Shown: positions 36,290 through 47,425 of the stretch, in pieces
Layout of the letters: the number at the start of each line of letters is the position of its first letter
How positions within the stretch are numbered: position 1 is the stretch's first letter
From: Rhizophagus irregularis
Lineage: Eukaryota; Glomeromycota; Glomeromycetes; Glomerales; Glomeraceae
Assembly (NCBI RefSeq): GCF_026210795.1
Contig: NC_089459.1
Coordinates: 1,798,001-1,862,000, forward strand
Direction of reading: 5' to 3'
DNA length: 64,000 bases
Translations under genes and position numbers: made by a program
Notes under the pieces: model-generated
What the model was told of the DNA's origin: nothing
Databases searched by the model: none
What the model saw: the letters and a program-made list of their open reading frames with translations, nothing else

Positions 36290-37490
36290 AAAGAAAAGGA
36301 CCCACCTGTGTGTAAAACCGAAATGCCAAAGTGCCGAAGTAGCCGAAGAAAGAACTGGGACCTAAGAGGAAATAAGTTAGAACGAAGCGAAAACGAAAAA
36401 GAAAACAAATATAAACAAAAAAGAACCCACCTTAGAACCGAAATATGGAACTGAATTGCCAAAGTGCCGAAGTTGTTGAAGAAAGAACCAGGGACCAAGA
36501 GGAAAAAAGAGTTTGTTAGAACGAAAAGAACAAAAACGAAACAACAAAGAAACGAAAAAAAAGGACATACCTTCGAACCGAAGAGCCAAAATGCCAAAGA
36601 ACCGGGACCTAAGAACAGAGAAAAGTTAGAACGAAAAGAACGAAAACAAAGAAACGAAACAACAAAGAAACGAAAAAAAAGGACATACCTTCGAACTGAA
36701 GAGCCGAAATGCCAAAGAACCAGGACCTAAGAACAGAGAAAAGTTAGAATGAAAAGAACGAAAACAAAGAAATGAAAACAACAAAGAAACGAAATAATAA
36801 AGAAATGAAAAAAAAGGACATACCTTCGAACCGAAGAGCTCTCTTACTACGTTTTATTTACAGGTATACATGTGGTTGATAATATTATGAGAGTAGTAAA
36901 CTTACTTTATTAATTTAATTAATCACATGTATAAGTGGGTGAATCCGGATGGTGAGGTAGAGCTTTATCCTTCGAAGAAGTTTATTCCTGGTGATAAAGG
37001 TATGTATATTTTATCGAATGCATTGGTCTGGAGAATAGATAATCCCAGCTATCCGGTGGTATCTGTCAAAGAACCGGGACCTAAGAACAGAGAAAAGTTA
37101 GAATGAAACAAGATTGAAACAAGATCAAAAAAAATGAAACAAGATCGAAAAGAACGAAACAAGACCGAAAAGAACGAAGAAACCAAACAAAAAAAAGACG
37201 TACCTTCATTCTATGAAAGGTGGACTGAAACGCTTAATCATGTTGATGGTGTTTATTATATGGTATTTGATCTTTTAATCAGCCTATTCTAAAGACGTTC
37301 AGAATTTTTTAATTTTCTTTCTCCAACATTTTCAACATTGCAGTTTGATTATCCCGATTCTCCGCGGTTAGTTCATAGATTAGATAATTAACCGAAGAGC
37401 CGAAATGCTAAGAACCAGGACCTAAAAAGAAACAAAATTAGAACGAAGTGAAAATGAAAAAAAAGAGAACGAAAAACAAGAACTCACCTT
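36290..37490 (-). other. Second mini-exon array, minus strand, with embedded gene fragments
   Basis: Read on the minus strand, several units have ...TTCTTAG, a core of about 38-60 nt beginning GTCCCGGTTCTTT and ending GGTTCGAAG, then GTATGTCC or GTGGGTCC and a T-rich spacer. Cores are near 36310-36362, 36435-36497 (acceptor AG lost), 36570-36608, 36692-36730 and 37420 on, and a GTGAGT-donor core ends at 37488. Two units are cut open at 36838 and 37066, where foreign plus-strand sequence sits. The architecture copies that of the array at 1020-3035, with an unrelated core. Confidence 0.5.
36840..37065 (+). pseudogene. Captured gene fragment (exon-like), in the repeat array
   Basis: After ...TTATTTACAG and a short gap, the plus strand is open with ordinary-looking coding sequence: KWVNPDGEVELYPSKKF, then GMYILSNALVW. 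The bases differ sharply from the purine-rich repeat around it. The repeat unit resumes in mid-core on the other side. The source gene is not recognised. Confidence 0.4.
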
Positions 37491-37635
37491 AAATTCCAAA
37501 GCGCCGAAATTATCGAAGAGCCGAGAATGGAAACAATATTAAACTATTTCGTTAATATTAGGGAGTCTTTGTTAACCCGTAAAACAAAGAAAATTTTGGC
37601 GTATATTGTGTATTTGGTGCGGGATATTAAAGTAA
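37200..37635 (+). pseudogene. More captured exon-like fragments (one RluA-like)
   Basis: FYERWTETLNHVDGVYYMVF (37210-37270), FDYPDSPRLVHRLDN after TTGCAG (37343-37390), and METILNYFVNIRESLLTRK ... VRDIK before GTAAGT (37524-37632) are separate open pieces. RLVHRLD is the signature start of RluA-type pseudouridine synthases (usually RLVHRLDKxTSG), so one source may be such a gene. It stops right after the Asp. The pieces lie between repeat units. Confidence 0.35.
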
Positions 37636-37689
37636 GTACTTATTTTTAATCACTTCAAATAGCTCAATTAAATCAGATTTTTTTTTCCG

Positions 37690-38290
37690 TTTATGAAAAA
37701 TTAACTTCCCCCCCCTTTCGTTTTTTTTTTAAAAAAAAACACATTTTTTTTTCTCCCTCATCGGTCATTCATTTCGTTTAAAAAAAAATCCTTTTTTTTT
37801 TTAATTTTTTGTTTTTTTTTCGGTCCTTTCATTTTAACTTCCCCCCCCTTTCATTTTTTTTTTAAAAAAAAACACATTTTTTTCCTCCCTCATCGGTCAT
37901 TCATTTCGTTTAAAAAAAAATCCTTTTTTTTTTATTTTTTTATTTTTTTCAGTCCTTTCATTTTAACTTCCCCCCCTTTCGTTTTTTTTAAAAAAAAATC
38001 CTTTTTTTTTTTAATTTTTTGTTTTTTTTTCGGTCCTTTCATTTTAACTTCCCCCCTTTTCGTTTTTTTTAAAAAAAAACACATTTTTTTTCTCCCTCAT
38101 CGGTCATTCATTTCGTTTAAAAAAAAATCCTTTTTTTTTTAATTTTTTGTTTTTTTTCGGTCCTTTCATTTAAAAAAAATTATTATTTTGTTTTTGTCCC
38201 CTCATCGGCCATTCCTTTTTGTTTAAAAAAAAAAACATTTTTTTTCCTCCCTTATCGGCTGTTCTTTTCGTTTTACAAAAAAAAATTTCC
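37690..38290. repeat. T-rich tandem repeat, ~140-bp unit
   Basis: Four to five copies of a unit with CTTCCCCCC, TTTCGTTTTTTT, CTCATCGGTCATTC and CGGTCCTTTCATTTTAACTT. Copies differ mainly in homopolymer length. Non-coding. Assembly here may be unreliable. Confidence 0.85.
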
Positions 38291-38339
38291 TTTTTTTTTA
38301 ACTCCGTTTCTTTTTTATTTCATTTTTTCTTTAACAAAT

Positions 38340-38745
38340 AAAAAAAAGAAACAATGAAAATGAAAAAAGACTCACCCGTGGGAACCGACCAAAACGGAAA
38401 CTATATGCAGATTACAAGGTACTACTGTAATTGGGGGATCATTCGAGGGATTTTTTGGCCCGCTGATGAAATGCACCATTAAGACCTCTATATGGTAGGC
38501 CGTATCATGGAGGCAGGATATGCACATAGCGAAAGCGCCGTGCTCCTATGTAATACTTGGGATCTTGTGGTATCAGAAGGTAGTGGTGATGCATCATTGG
38601 GTCATAGGCAGTTGGGTGCTAATGGCTGACGACCTAAGGGACACTCTAATGAGGTAGACCCCGCCGGAAGAGCTCAACCCACTTATTGCATTTTTGATTC
38701 TTAAGGTTGAAAATCTTGGTAACCTAAGTGTTTTGAGGCCAATTT
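38340..38745 (+). other. GC-richer module of unknown kind
   Basis: A ~350-bp island of mixed base composition stands out from the AT-rich flanks. It contains GGCCCGCTGATGAAATG, a 45-codon frame starting at 38491 (MVGRIMEAGYAHSESA), and GGTAGACCCCGCCGGAAG. It might be a retroelement 3' region or a SINE-like unit. I see no tRNA-type A/B box pair that I would defend. Confidence 0.3.
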
Positions 38746-39102
38746 TTATTTTAACAAAAATTGTTTGATTTCTATAAATGCAGTACTTACTTTAATTTAT
38801 GTATCTTTTTTAGGATTATAAAGAAAAAAAGACCATTTATGCATTTTTTTTAGGATTATAAAGAAAAAAAAAACCATTTTAAATTCTAAATATGTAAAAC
38901 AAAAAAATTAAGTTTATTAGTTATATTAATAAAGTTTAATTTTAAAATTTTTTTTATTTAATTATTAAATTTAAATATAAATAAAGTGGAATTTAAAAAA
39001 ATCAAATTTTTAATATCATATATATATTATATATTAAATTTATTTAAATAAACCAAAAAAAATTACAATTTATATTAATTTAAACTTTAAAATATAAATA
39101 AC

Positions 39103-42100
39103 ATGAATAGTGAAATGCTTAGAGAACGTCAAAAAATACTTCAGGCTGATCGTCAATGAACTTATCGTGAGCGAAAAAGGAGAATTGAAAAAGAAAATAC
39201 AGCATCATCAAAAAGAACAAAAGAAGTTACTGATGAAATTATTGAATTATTACCAATTCCAAAAGCACGTATTTATCCATGGATTTCTCTTGGATTACAT
39301 CGTCATACATTAGGTAATATGACTTATAAATGTAATGAGTGTGGAGCTATGATGTGGTTAGATGAAAGAATTAATAAATCAGTAAAATTACCAGTATTTA
39401 GTACTTGCTGTGCAAAAGGCAAAGTAATACTTCCTTTTCTTCAAGAATTACCATCACCTCTTAATACACTTCTTACTGGAACTGATCCACGCTCATGTAC
39501 ATTTAGACAAAATATTAGAATGTATAATTCTGCTTTATCTTTTACATCAATAGGAGCAAAAATTGACCAACAGATTACTGGTACCAGTGGTATTTATACT
39601 TTTCGTATTCATGGAGAAATGTATCATAGAATTGGTTCTTTATTACCCAATTCTGAAACCCAACCTCAATTTGCTCAAATATATATTTATGATACTGATC
39701 ATGAAATACAAAATAGATTAAATATAATGCCTGGAACTTGATCCTATGATTCTTGGAGAATTACAACAAATGTTACATGATATTAATCCATATGTTAATC
39801 AATTTCGTCAAGCTGGAAATTTGTTAAAACATAATCCTTCATTAGATTTAAAATTAGTAATTACTAATAATAGAACAAAGGATCCTCGACGTTATAATAC
39901 TCCAAATGCATCAGAAGTTGCAGCTATTATGATAGGTAATGGACAAGAAATAGAATACCAAAATCGAGATATTGTATTGCAACCACATGAAGGTAATATA
40001 AAGCGAATTTCAGAACTACATTGTGCTTATACACCACTTCATTATGTTCTTATGTTTCCTAGAGGTGAAGATGGATGGCATCCTAAAATACCTATATATA
40101 ATAAAAATGATAATATTTCTATACATGATAATAATAATGAAGTATTAGAAATTTATAGTGATAATGATGAAACAGATGAAAAATATGTTACTGCAATGAA
40201 TTATTTTGCCTATCGACTTCAAATTGGTCGTTCTAATGAAGCAACAACTTTACATTATTTTGGTCGACTTTTTCAACAATGGATTGTTGATATGTATACA
40301 ATAGTAGAACATACACGTCTTAATTATTTAAGATTTAATCAAAAACGAATACGTGCAGAATTATATAATGGAATTCAAGATGCAATGATTTCAGGTGATA
40401 GAACAACAAATGTAGGACAACGAATTATATTACCATCAAGTTTTACTGGAGGTCCTTGACAAATGCATAAATTATATCAAGATGCAATGGCTATTGTACG
40501 AGTATTTGGAAAACCTGATTTATTTATTACAATAACTTGCAATCCAAAATGGCCTGAAATTCAAAATGCTCTTCTTTTGGGTCAAACTGCACAAGATCGT
40601 CCTGATTTAATTAGTCGTATATTTAATATGAAATTAAAAGCAATATTTAATGATATTTTAAAAGAAGATATTTTTGGAAAAGTATTAGCTTATTTATATA
40701 CAATAGAATTTCAAAAACGTGGATTACCACATGCTCACGTTCTTCTTATTCTTGCTCAAACTTATAAACCCAAAACTGTTGCAGATTATGATACAATTAT
40801 ATCAGCTGAAATTCCTAATAAAAATAGTAATCCTGATACATTTAACACTGTTAAGCAAACAATGATGCATGGACCATGTGGTATACTTAATTTAAATGCT
40901 CCATGTATGAAAGATGGAAAATGCTCCAAAAGATATCCACGAAATTTTCAGGAAAATACTATAGAAAATGAAGATGGTTATCCTATTTATAGACGAAGAA
41001 ATGACAATCAAACTATAGAAGTAAATAAAATTAAGTTAGATAATCGTTGGGTAGTACCATATAATCCTTATCTTACAACCAAATATAATTGTCATATTAA
41101 TGTGGAAATTTGTTCATCAATTACTGCTATAAAATATCTTTTTAAATATGTATACAAAGGTCATGATCGTGCTACTGTAGAAATTGTGAATGATGAAATA
41201 AATTTATATCTTGATGCTCGCTATATTTCAGCATCAGAAGCTTCATGGAGAATATTTCATTATCGTTTACATAATGAAAAACCTGATGTTATACAATTAT
41301 GTGTTCATCTTCCAGGTCAACATATGGTATTATTTCAAGATGATGAACGGTTAGAAGATATAATTAGACGTTCTACTATAGAAAAATCTACTCTTACTGC
41401 ATGGTTTGATGCTAACACTAAATATCCAAATGCAAAACAAACTACATATGCAGATTTTCCTATTCAATGGGTTTATAATAATCAAACTAAAATTTGGAAA
41501 CCAAGACAAAGAGGTGATTCTATTGGTCGTATGAATTTTGTTCATCCTGCAGCAGGTGAACAATATTATTTAAGAATGTTACTTAATATTATTTGTGGTG
41601 CTACTTCTTTTGAAAATCTTCGTACAGTAAATGGAATTATTTATTCTTCTTTTAAAGAAGCATGTATTGCTTTAGACTTATTGCAAAATGATGAAGAATG
41701 GGATCAATGTTTAAAGGAAACTGAACAAATACAAACTGGAATACAATTACGTAAATTATTTGCTATTTTACTTTTATTTTGTGAAGTAACAAGACCTGAA
41801 GTACTTTGGGAGACACATATTTCTACTCTTAGTGATGATATTCTTTTCCAAGTTCGTCAAAATACTGGAAATATGACTCTAGAACTTACAGATGATATAC
41901 GTAATAGAGCTCTTTATCATTTGCAATCTATTTTAAGTAAATATGGAAGAAATCTTAGTGAATTTCCAAATATGCCTATTCCAACTATTTCTCCTAATAA
42001 TGAACAAAATACTAATCGTTTAATTAGAGACGAACAACAATATGAAATTGAAGAACTTGCAAAATCTACTGAAGATAATTTTTTCCGTTTAAATATAGAT

Positions 42101-43603
42101 CAGCAAGCTGCATTTAAAAAAATTATTACAGCTGTAGAAAATAATACTTCTGATATTTTTTTTGTGGATGGTCCAGGTGGAACTGGAAAGACCTTTTTAT
42201 ATAAGTAAGCATTTTTTATTTTAATTTACTAATTATTAATAATACAATACAATATATATATATACTAATAATAATATAATATAGTACTTTACTTGGAAAA
42301 GTTCGTTCAAATGGAGATATTGCTCTTGCTGTAGCTTCTTCAGGTATTGCTGCACTTCTTTTACCAGGTGGTCGAACAGCTCATTCCTGTTTTAAAATTC
42401 CTATTAATATCCATGAAGATTCTACTCTGTTCTATAAAACATAATTCAGATTTAGCTTCACTTTTACAAATTGCAAAACTTATTATATGGGATGAAGCTC
42501 CAATGACACATAGATATGCATTTGAAGCTGTTGATAGAACATTAAAAGATCTTATGAAAGCTATAGATCCATTATTAGAAGAAAAACCATTTGGAGGTAA
42601 AGTTATAGTATTTGGAGGTGATTTTCGTCAAATACTTCCAGTAGTAATAAAAGGAAATCGGGAAGATATTGTAGGATCTTGCTTACGAAGATCAACTTTA
42701 TGGACTCATGTAAAATTAATAACATTGAAGATTAATATGCGTTTATTTCGTACAGAAAATCAACCTGATGCTGCTGAACAAAAGGAATTTGCTGAATGGT
42801 TACTTAAAGTTGGAGAGGGACGTATCCCTACTATTAGAGGATTAGAAAATAATATTATTCGACTTCCTAATGATATTATTTTACCATCACAAAATATTAA
42901 TGATCTTATTAATTTTATTTATTCTAATTTTACAACTCATTTTAATCCTCAATATTTGGTTGAACGTGCTATACTTACTCCAAAAAATGTTGATGTTAAT
43001 AATGTTAATACTATTATTATGGATCAGTTTCCTGGAGAAGCAGTTGAATATTATAGTGCTGATATAATTGAAGAACAAACAAATCCAGAACATCAGTATC
43101 CAATAGAATTTCTTAATTCTTTAACTATTGGAGGACTTCCTCCTCATAAATTATCATTAAAAATAGGATCTCCAATTATATTATTACGTAATCTTAATCC
43201 ATCTGATGGTCTTTGTAATGGAACTAGATTAATTTGTCGTTCTTTTCAAAAGCATGTTATTGAAGCAGAAATTATTACTGGAAAACATGCTGGATTATAT
43301 ACTTTTATTCCACGTATTACTTTATCACCTTCAAATACTAATTTTCCTTTTACTCTTAAACGTCATCAATTTCCAGTACAACCAGCATTTGCAATGACTA
43401 TTAATAAATCCCAGGGACAATCATTAAATTGGGTTGGTTTGTATCTTCCAACTCCTGTATTTTCTCATGGGCAATTATATGTTGCATGTTCAAGAATAAC
43501 ATCAAGAAAAAATTTAAAAATTCTTATTATTAAACAATTAGGAGATAATGCAAATTTAATTAATTATACTTATAATGTTGTTTATCCAGAAATTTTTCAA
43601 TAA
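39103..43603 (+). pseudogene. Helitron RepHel replication initiator-helicase (Helitron 2)
   Basis: A second, diverged and more AT-rich RepHel gene. It starts MNSEMLRERQKIL, with TGA in place of an expected Arg at 39157. It has the zinc finger CNECGAMMW ... CCAKGKV, the Helitron N-terminal domain, a one-base frameshift at ~39735, TGA instead of Arg in GGP(R)QMH at 40457, RGLPHAH (~40720), YLFKYVYKG (~41130), Walker A GGTGKT (~42178), IWDEAP (~42485), GGDFRQILP and [12 protein letters not shown] near the end. An 80-nt intron (42205-42284, GTAAGC...ATAG) cuts the helicase directly after Walker A; Helitron 1 lacks it. One extra base at ~42430 shifts the frame. Not functional as read. Confidence 0.9.
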
Positions 43604-43646
43604 AAATTTTTTATTATAATTTAATATAAATATATTTAAACATTAA

Positions 43647-43676
43647 CTGTTAACGTAGTTAACAGGTGAATCCTAG
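43647..43676 (+). other. Helitron 2 3' terminus (hairpin + CTAG)
   Basis: A perfect 8-bp stem CTGTTAAC / GTTAACAG with loop GTA (43647-43665), then CTAG (43673-43676) followed by T. This is the canonical Helitron right end (hairpin, CTRR, host T). The 5' end of the element could not be fixed. Confidence 0.8.
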
Positions 43677-43730
43677 TAATATATTAAAAAAATAATTTCG
43701 CAATAGTTTTAATATAATGGATATGAAATA

Positions 43731-44533
43731 CCAATTGCCTGGAATATAACATGGAACTTAATTCATAGATATAAAGAGTTTAATTGTATTTCAGTTAAAA
43801 AACACTGGCATCTAATATTTATTATTAAACTATTTACTAAACTTCTTCCTATAGGTACTATTAAGGTTGCTTGCCAAAACCTCTCCAAAATTTTGCGATA
43901 AATTTCGGCAAGATTTTACTATATGTTTACTATAGTTTCGGCAGGGTTTCGGCAGTTTCGGCAAATGGGGGTTTTGGCATTTCGGCAAAGTTTCGGCAGG
44001 ATTTTTAATATGATTTAATATAGTTTCGGCATTTTCCGTATAGGTTTCAGCAGTTATTAAGAAGGTTTCAGCAAGCAACCTTAGGTACTATCCTGTTACA
44101 GCGAAAACCAAATATATACAAAGATTTTGTTTGCCCCAGGTGCAATGCTAACAAAGAAGAAAACAAATATTATTTTATTGAATATGATGCCAACAAGGAT
44201 TTATGGCCTATAATTAAAAGTAGAATGCAAGATGATGTGATTTCTATAATTCAAAAATGGAGTAATATACCAGAAAATACACTTAAAGCCATAAGTGAGA
44301 AATTAAACCAGATACTAGGATTACAACATGACAACAACAAAAAATTTATTGATTTTAGCTCATTGGCCTTGGAAGCTAAAATTAACACCAATATTTCCAA
44401 AATTTCAAAACAAACATTTGGATTCTCAGAAACAAAAAACATTTTATTCTTGGCTTCACTACTTTTGGACTCCTTTATTATTTACTTTAAAGAACTAATT
44501 TGGATACCAAGATGTAATGCTATTATTGCATAG
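43731..44533 (+). pseudogene. LINE-like C-terminal fragment, split by a MITE
   Basis: An open frame (AWNITWNLIHRYKEF ... KLLPIGT) is cut at 43861 by the MITE. It resumes at 44092 as ILLQRKPNIYKDFVCPRCNANKEEN, a CPxC zinc-knuckle start, then continues in frame through QDDVISIIQKWSNIPENTL to IWIPRCNAIIA and a TAG. This is the C-terminal tail of a LINE-like polyprotein. No reverse-transcriptase part is present. Confidence 0.6.
43862..44083. mobile_element. hAT-type MITE, 222 bp (TAAGGTT family, copy B)
   Basis: Ends TAAGGTTGCTTGC and the inverse GCAAGCAACCTTA are flanked by GGTACTAT on both sides (43854-43861 and 44084-44091). The interior is made of TTTCGGCA words. Removing the element and one duplication restores the host frame ...PIGTILLQ.... 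Same family as 35157-35401. Confidence 0.92.
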
Positions 44534-44539
44534 GAAAAG

Positions 44540-45185
44540 ACTGGAAATATTGGAAGAAAAGAAAAATTAAATGAATCTGAAAATATGGATCATTATTTCA
44601 AATCCTCTCACCAACAGGCTAAACACTTAAAATAGGATAAATAAACTTTAAAAAAGAACAATTGTTTAGATTTACAGGAAGATCAAATTGTAGTACTTGA
44701 TGATATTTCAATTGAGTTGGATTCAGTACAGTCTGAAAATTCATTAAATGAAAATCACATTTTATCAAAGTGTTATAGAGTGGAAAAAAAAGCTCAAGAT
44801 CAGATGTGTTTACTATACTTTCCAGCAAAATTAATTTAATTACGTCATTATACCTGACGTAATAAGCTGTAATAATTACGGTTTTAAATTTTAAAATGCT
44901 GATATGCCGTAATTAAATTAACCTGTCAAATTAATTACGGCAGTAAAATTTAAATTATATTAAAATAGGAAATAGATCAACTAATAAACACATGATTTAA
45001 CATGAGTATATTAAATAAACATAGTATATAATCATGTGTTATATTTCTTAAATTTTTTTAAAAATATTTCTTTGTCTTAAAAAATGCCAAATTCAAAACA
45101 TTTTCTAACGTATGTACCAATTAAACATTCTGATATAAAATAATCCATTTTTTTATATATATTTTATACACTAATTATAATATCT
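44540..45185. other. AT-rich spacer with two short inverted repeats
   Basis: ATTACGTCA..TGACGTAAT (~44838-44862) and GCCGTAATT...AATTACGGC (~44907-44942) are small perfect or near-perfect inverted repeats. They may belong to the left end of the hAT element that follows, but no matching right end was found. Confidence 0.4.
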
Positions 45186-45189
45186 ACTC

Positions 45190-47160
45190 AAGAAGCAAAT
45201 GGTGAAAGTTCAAGTGGCGTATTATTAAACACAAATAAAGAAAAAGAAAAAGCAGGAAGAAAAAGAGGACATGTTTGGATTCATTTTAATGATATTGGTA
45301 CTAAAAAAGAAGGTCATATTGGTTGTATATGCATATATTGTGGCTGGACTCAAAACTGAGAAGAACCAGCCCAAATGCAAGCACATTTAGCTTTATCCTG
45401 TTCAAAAGTTCCTTCTACAATTAAAATAGAATATTTACTTCTTATTAAACAAAATGCTGAAGAATGAGTTACTAACTCTACTTTAACTGTCTCAAAAAAA
45501 AGATGTGTTAATTTATCTCAAACAAGAATAGATAAATTTTATGAATCTGATCAGATTGATAATACCAAACAAGTATTATGTGATAAAGCTGTTGCAAAAT
45601 TCTTTATTTGTTGTGGTGTGGCATTTTATTTAATTTCTCATCCTTTTTTTATTGATATGGTTAAAAGTTTATGTAATGGATATGAGTTATCGTGTTCTAC
45701 TACTTTATCCAATACACTTATGTATAATAAACTTACTAAAATAACTGTTGATCAGCAACTTACGTTAGATAAAGAATCAGATTTAACATTAGGTAAAAAA
45801 ATAAATTTTATTTTTAGATTTTTTAATTATTTAATAAAATTTTGAATTTTTTAGGATTTGATGGCTGGACGAGCCTACAAGGTCAATCATTATATGTTTT
45901 TATACTTATTACACATGAACAAAAGGAAATTATACATAGTTTAAAAAATCTATCATCAGAATCTCATACAGCAAAATTTTTAGCTGAAAAAATTAATGAA
46001 GTAATTACAAATATTGGGCCTGAAAAATTTTCTGCAGTTGTTTCTGATCATGCTGCTGCTTGTGCATCTGCTAAACGAATCATTGCTGATACACATAAAC
46101 ATATTATTCCAATTAGATGTATTGCGCATCACATTAATCTCATTACAACTGATATTTGTAAAACTTCATTTGCCAAAGAGGTTATTGCGAAGTGTACAAA
46201 GTTAGTAAAATTTTTTAAAACATCACATCAAGCTGGTGAAAAGCTTAAAATGAGTATAATTGATGATTCAGTTAAAGGTGGAAATCTCAAAACTTATGTC
46301 AAAACTAGATGGACAACAGCTTGGGATTGTACGAATTCTATTTTACGTCTTGAAAATCAGTTAAAAAATGTAAGTTTATTAATTATTAATTATAAAATGA
46401 ATTAAAATGTGAAATTTATTTTATTTTATTTATTTTTAGTTATTAAATGAATGCCCGGAAATATGAATAATGAAATTAAAAGTTTATTGCGAAGTAGATT
46501 ATTTTTCAATAATATTGATGCCATTAATACTTTATTAGACCCAGTCAAATTAGCAGTAAAGGCTCTTGAATTCAAATCAACTACGTTTGCTGATTGTTTT
46601 GTTGAATTAATCAAGTTATCACAAAGGATTAATTTCCTTCCACCAATATCAGATCAAAATTTTAAATCTATCTGTATTGAATTATTTAATAAAAGATGGA
46701 AACAATTCAATTTTGATCTTTATATTTTAAGTTATATGCTTCATCCATACTACTGAGGTAAATTGTGAATTTTTTTTTGAATTATTTATTTTTACACTAA
46801 TCTTAATTAAATTATTATATTTATACTTTAGGTAAAGGTTTACATCCAATGGTCTTTCATGATGTTTGTCTTAATGCAATGAAATTGCTAAAAAATATGG
46901 GTGGTGGTGAAAATTCTTGTAGCGAATTAGTTGCTCAAATTCGTGCATTTACACAATATGAAAAACCTTATGATTTAGAATATGTATTAGGAATAGATAA
47001 TGTTTTTTTATGATGGCGATTATGCAATCCAGTACGTTCTGAAGAACATTATATTCAACAACTTGCTATAAAGATTTTATCAATTACTCCACATAATGCA
47101 GAATGTGATCGTATTTTCTCTATAATTGGTTAGATGGCTAATAAACGGAGAACACGGTAA
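45190..47160 (+). pseudogene. hAT transposase gene, decayed
   Basis: A BED zinc finger opens the protein (RGHVWIHFN ... CIYCGW ... MQAHLALSC). After an intron (GTAAAA at ~45795 to TTTTTTAG at ~45854) comes the catalytic RNase-H-like region: GFDGWTSLQGQSLYVF, VVSDHAAACASAKRII and CIAHHINLI. Another intron follows, then the C-terminal dimerisation region (LAIKILSITPHNAECDRIFS). Premature stops at 45357, 45465, 46754 and 47011 are TGA and at 47131 TAG (where hAT proteins usually have Trp). Most of these are explained by C-to-T change. Terminal repeats were not found. Confidence 0.8.
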
Positions 47161-47279
47161 GTTAATATTTAATTTTTTTTTTTTATCGCAGCACATTTAT
47201 AAATTTATTAAAATAATTAAAGTAATATATAATAAAATTACTAAACTACCTAATTAAACTAATATTATTAATTTATAAA

Positions 47280-47425
47280 CCGCTCGTCATATTATTAAAA
47301 TACCTCACGCGTGCACTGTCGAATGATCTATTATGCTATACAGGTAAACATATGTGGAATATGTTTTCTTAGCCAAGGGCCCTGTAGTCAGTGCAAGGGT
47401 GATCATGGGACCTACTATACTGCGA
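47280..47425 (-). repeat. Conserved 3' segment of the retroelement family
   Basis: The segment around CTCGTCAT...GTGCACTGTC and the later TTCTTAGCCAAGGGCCC part recur at 59690-59830 (CTCGTCATGC...GTGCACTGTC, TTCTTAGCATAAGTGCCC). It is the non-coding sequence downstream of a minus-strand retroelement gene in both places. Confidence 0.65.

Noticed and set aside
36147-36597. Phe/Leu-rich minus-strand open frames that look like membrane proteins
   Set aside because: They read through the T-rich spacers of the mini-exon array; the hydrophobicity comes from TTT/CTT runs.
44838-44942. Palindromes as a recombinase attachment site
   Set aside because: Short AT-rich inverted repeats with no recombinase gene nearby. 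More likely hAT end debris.
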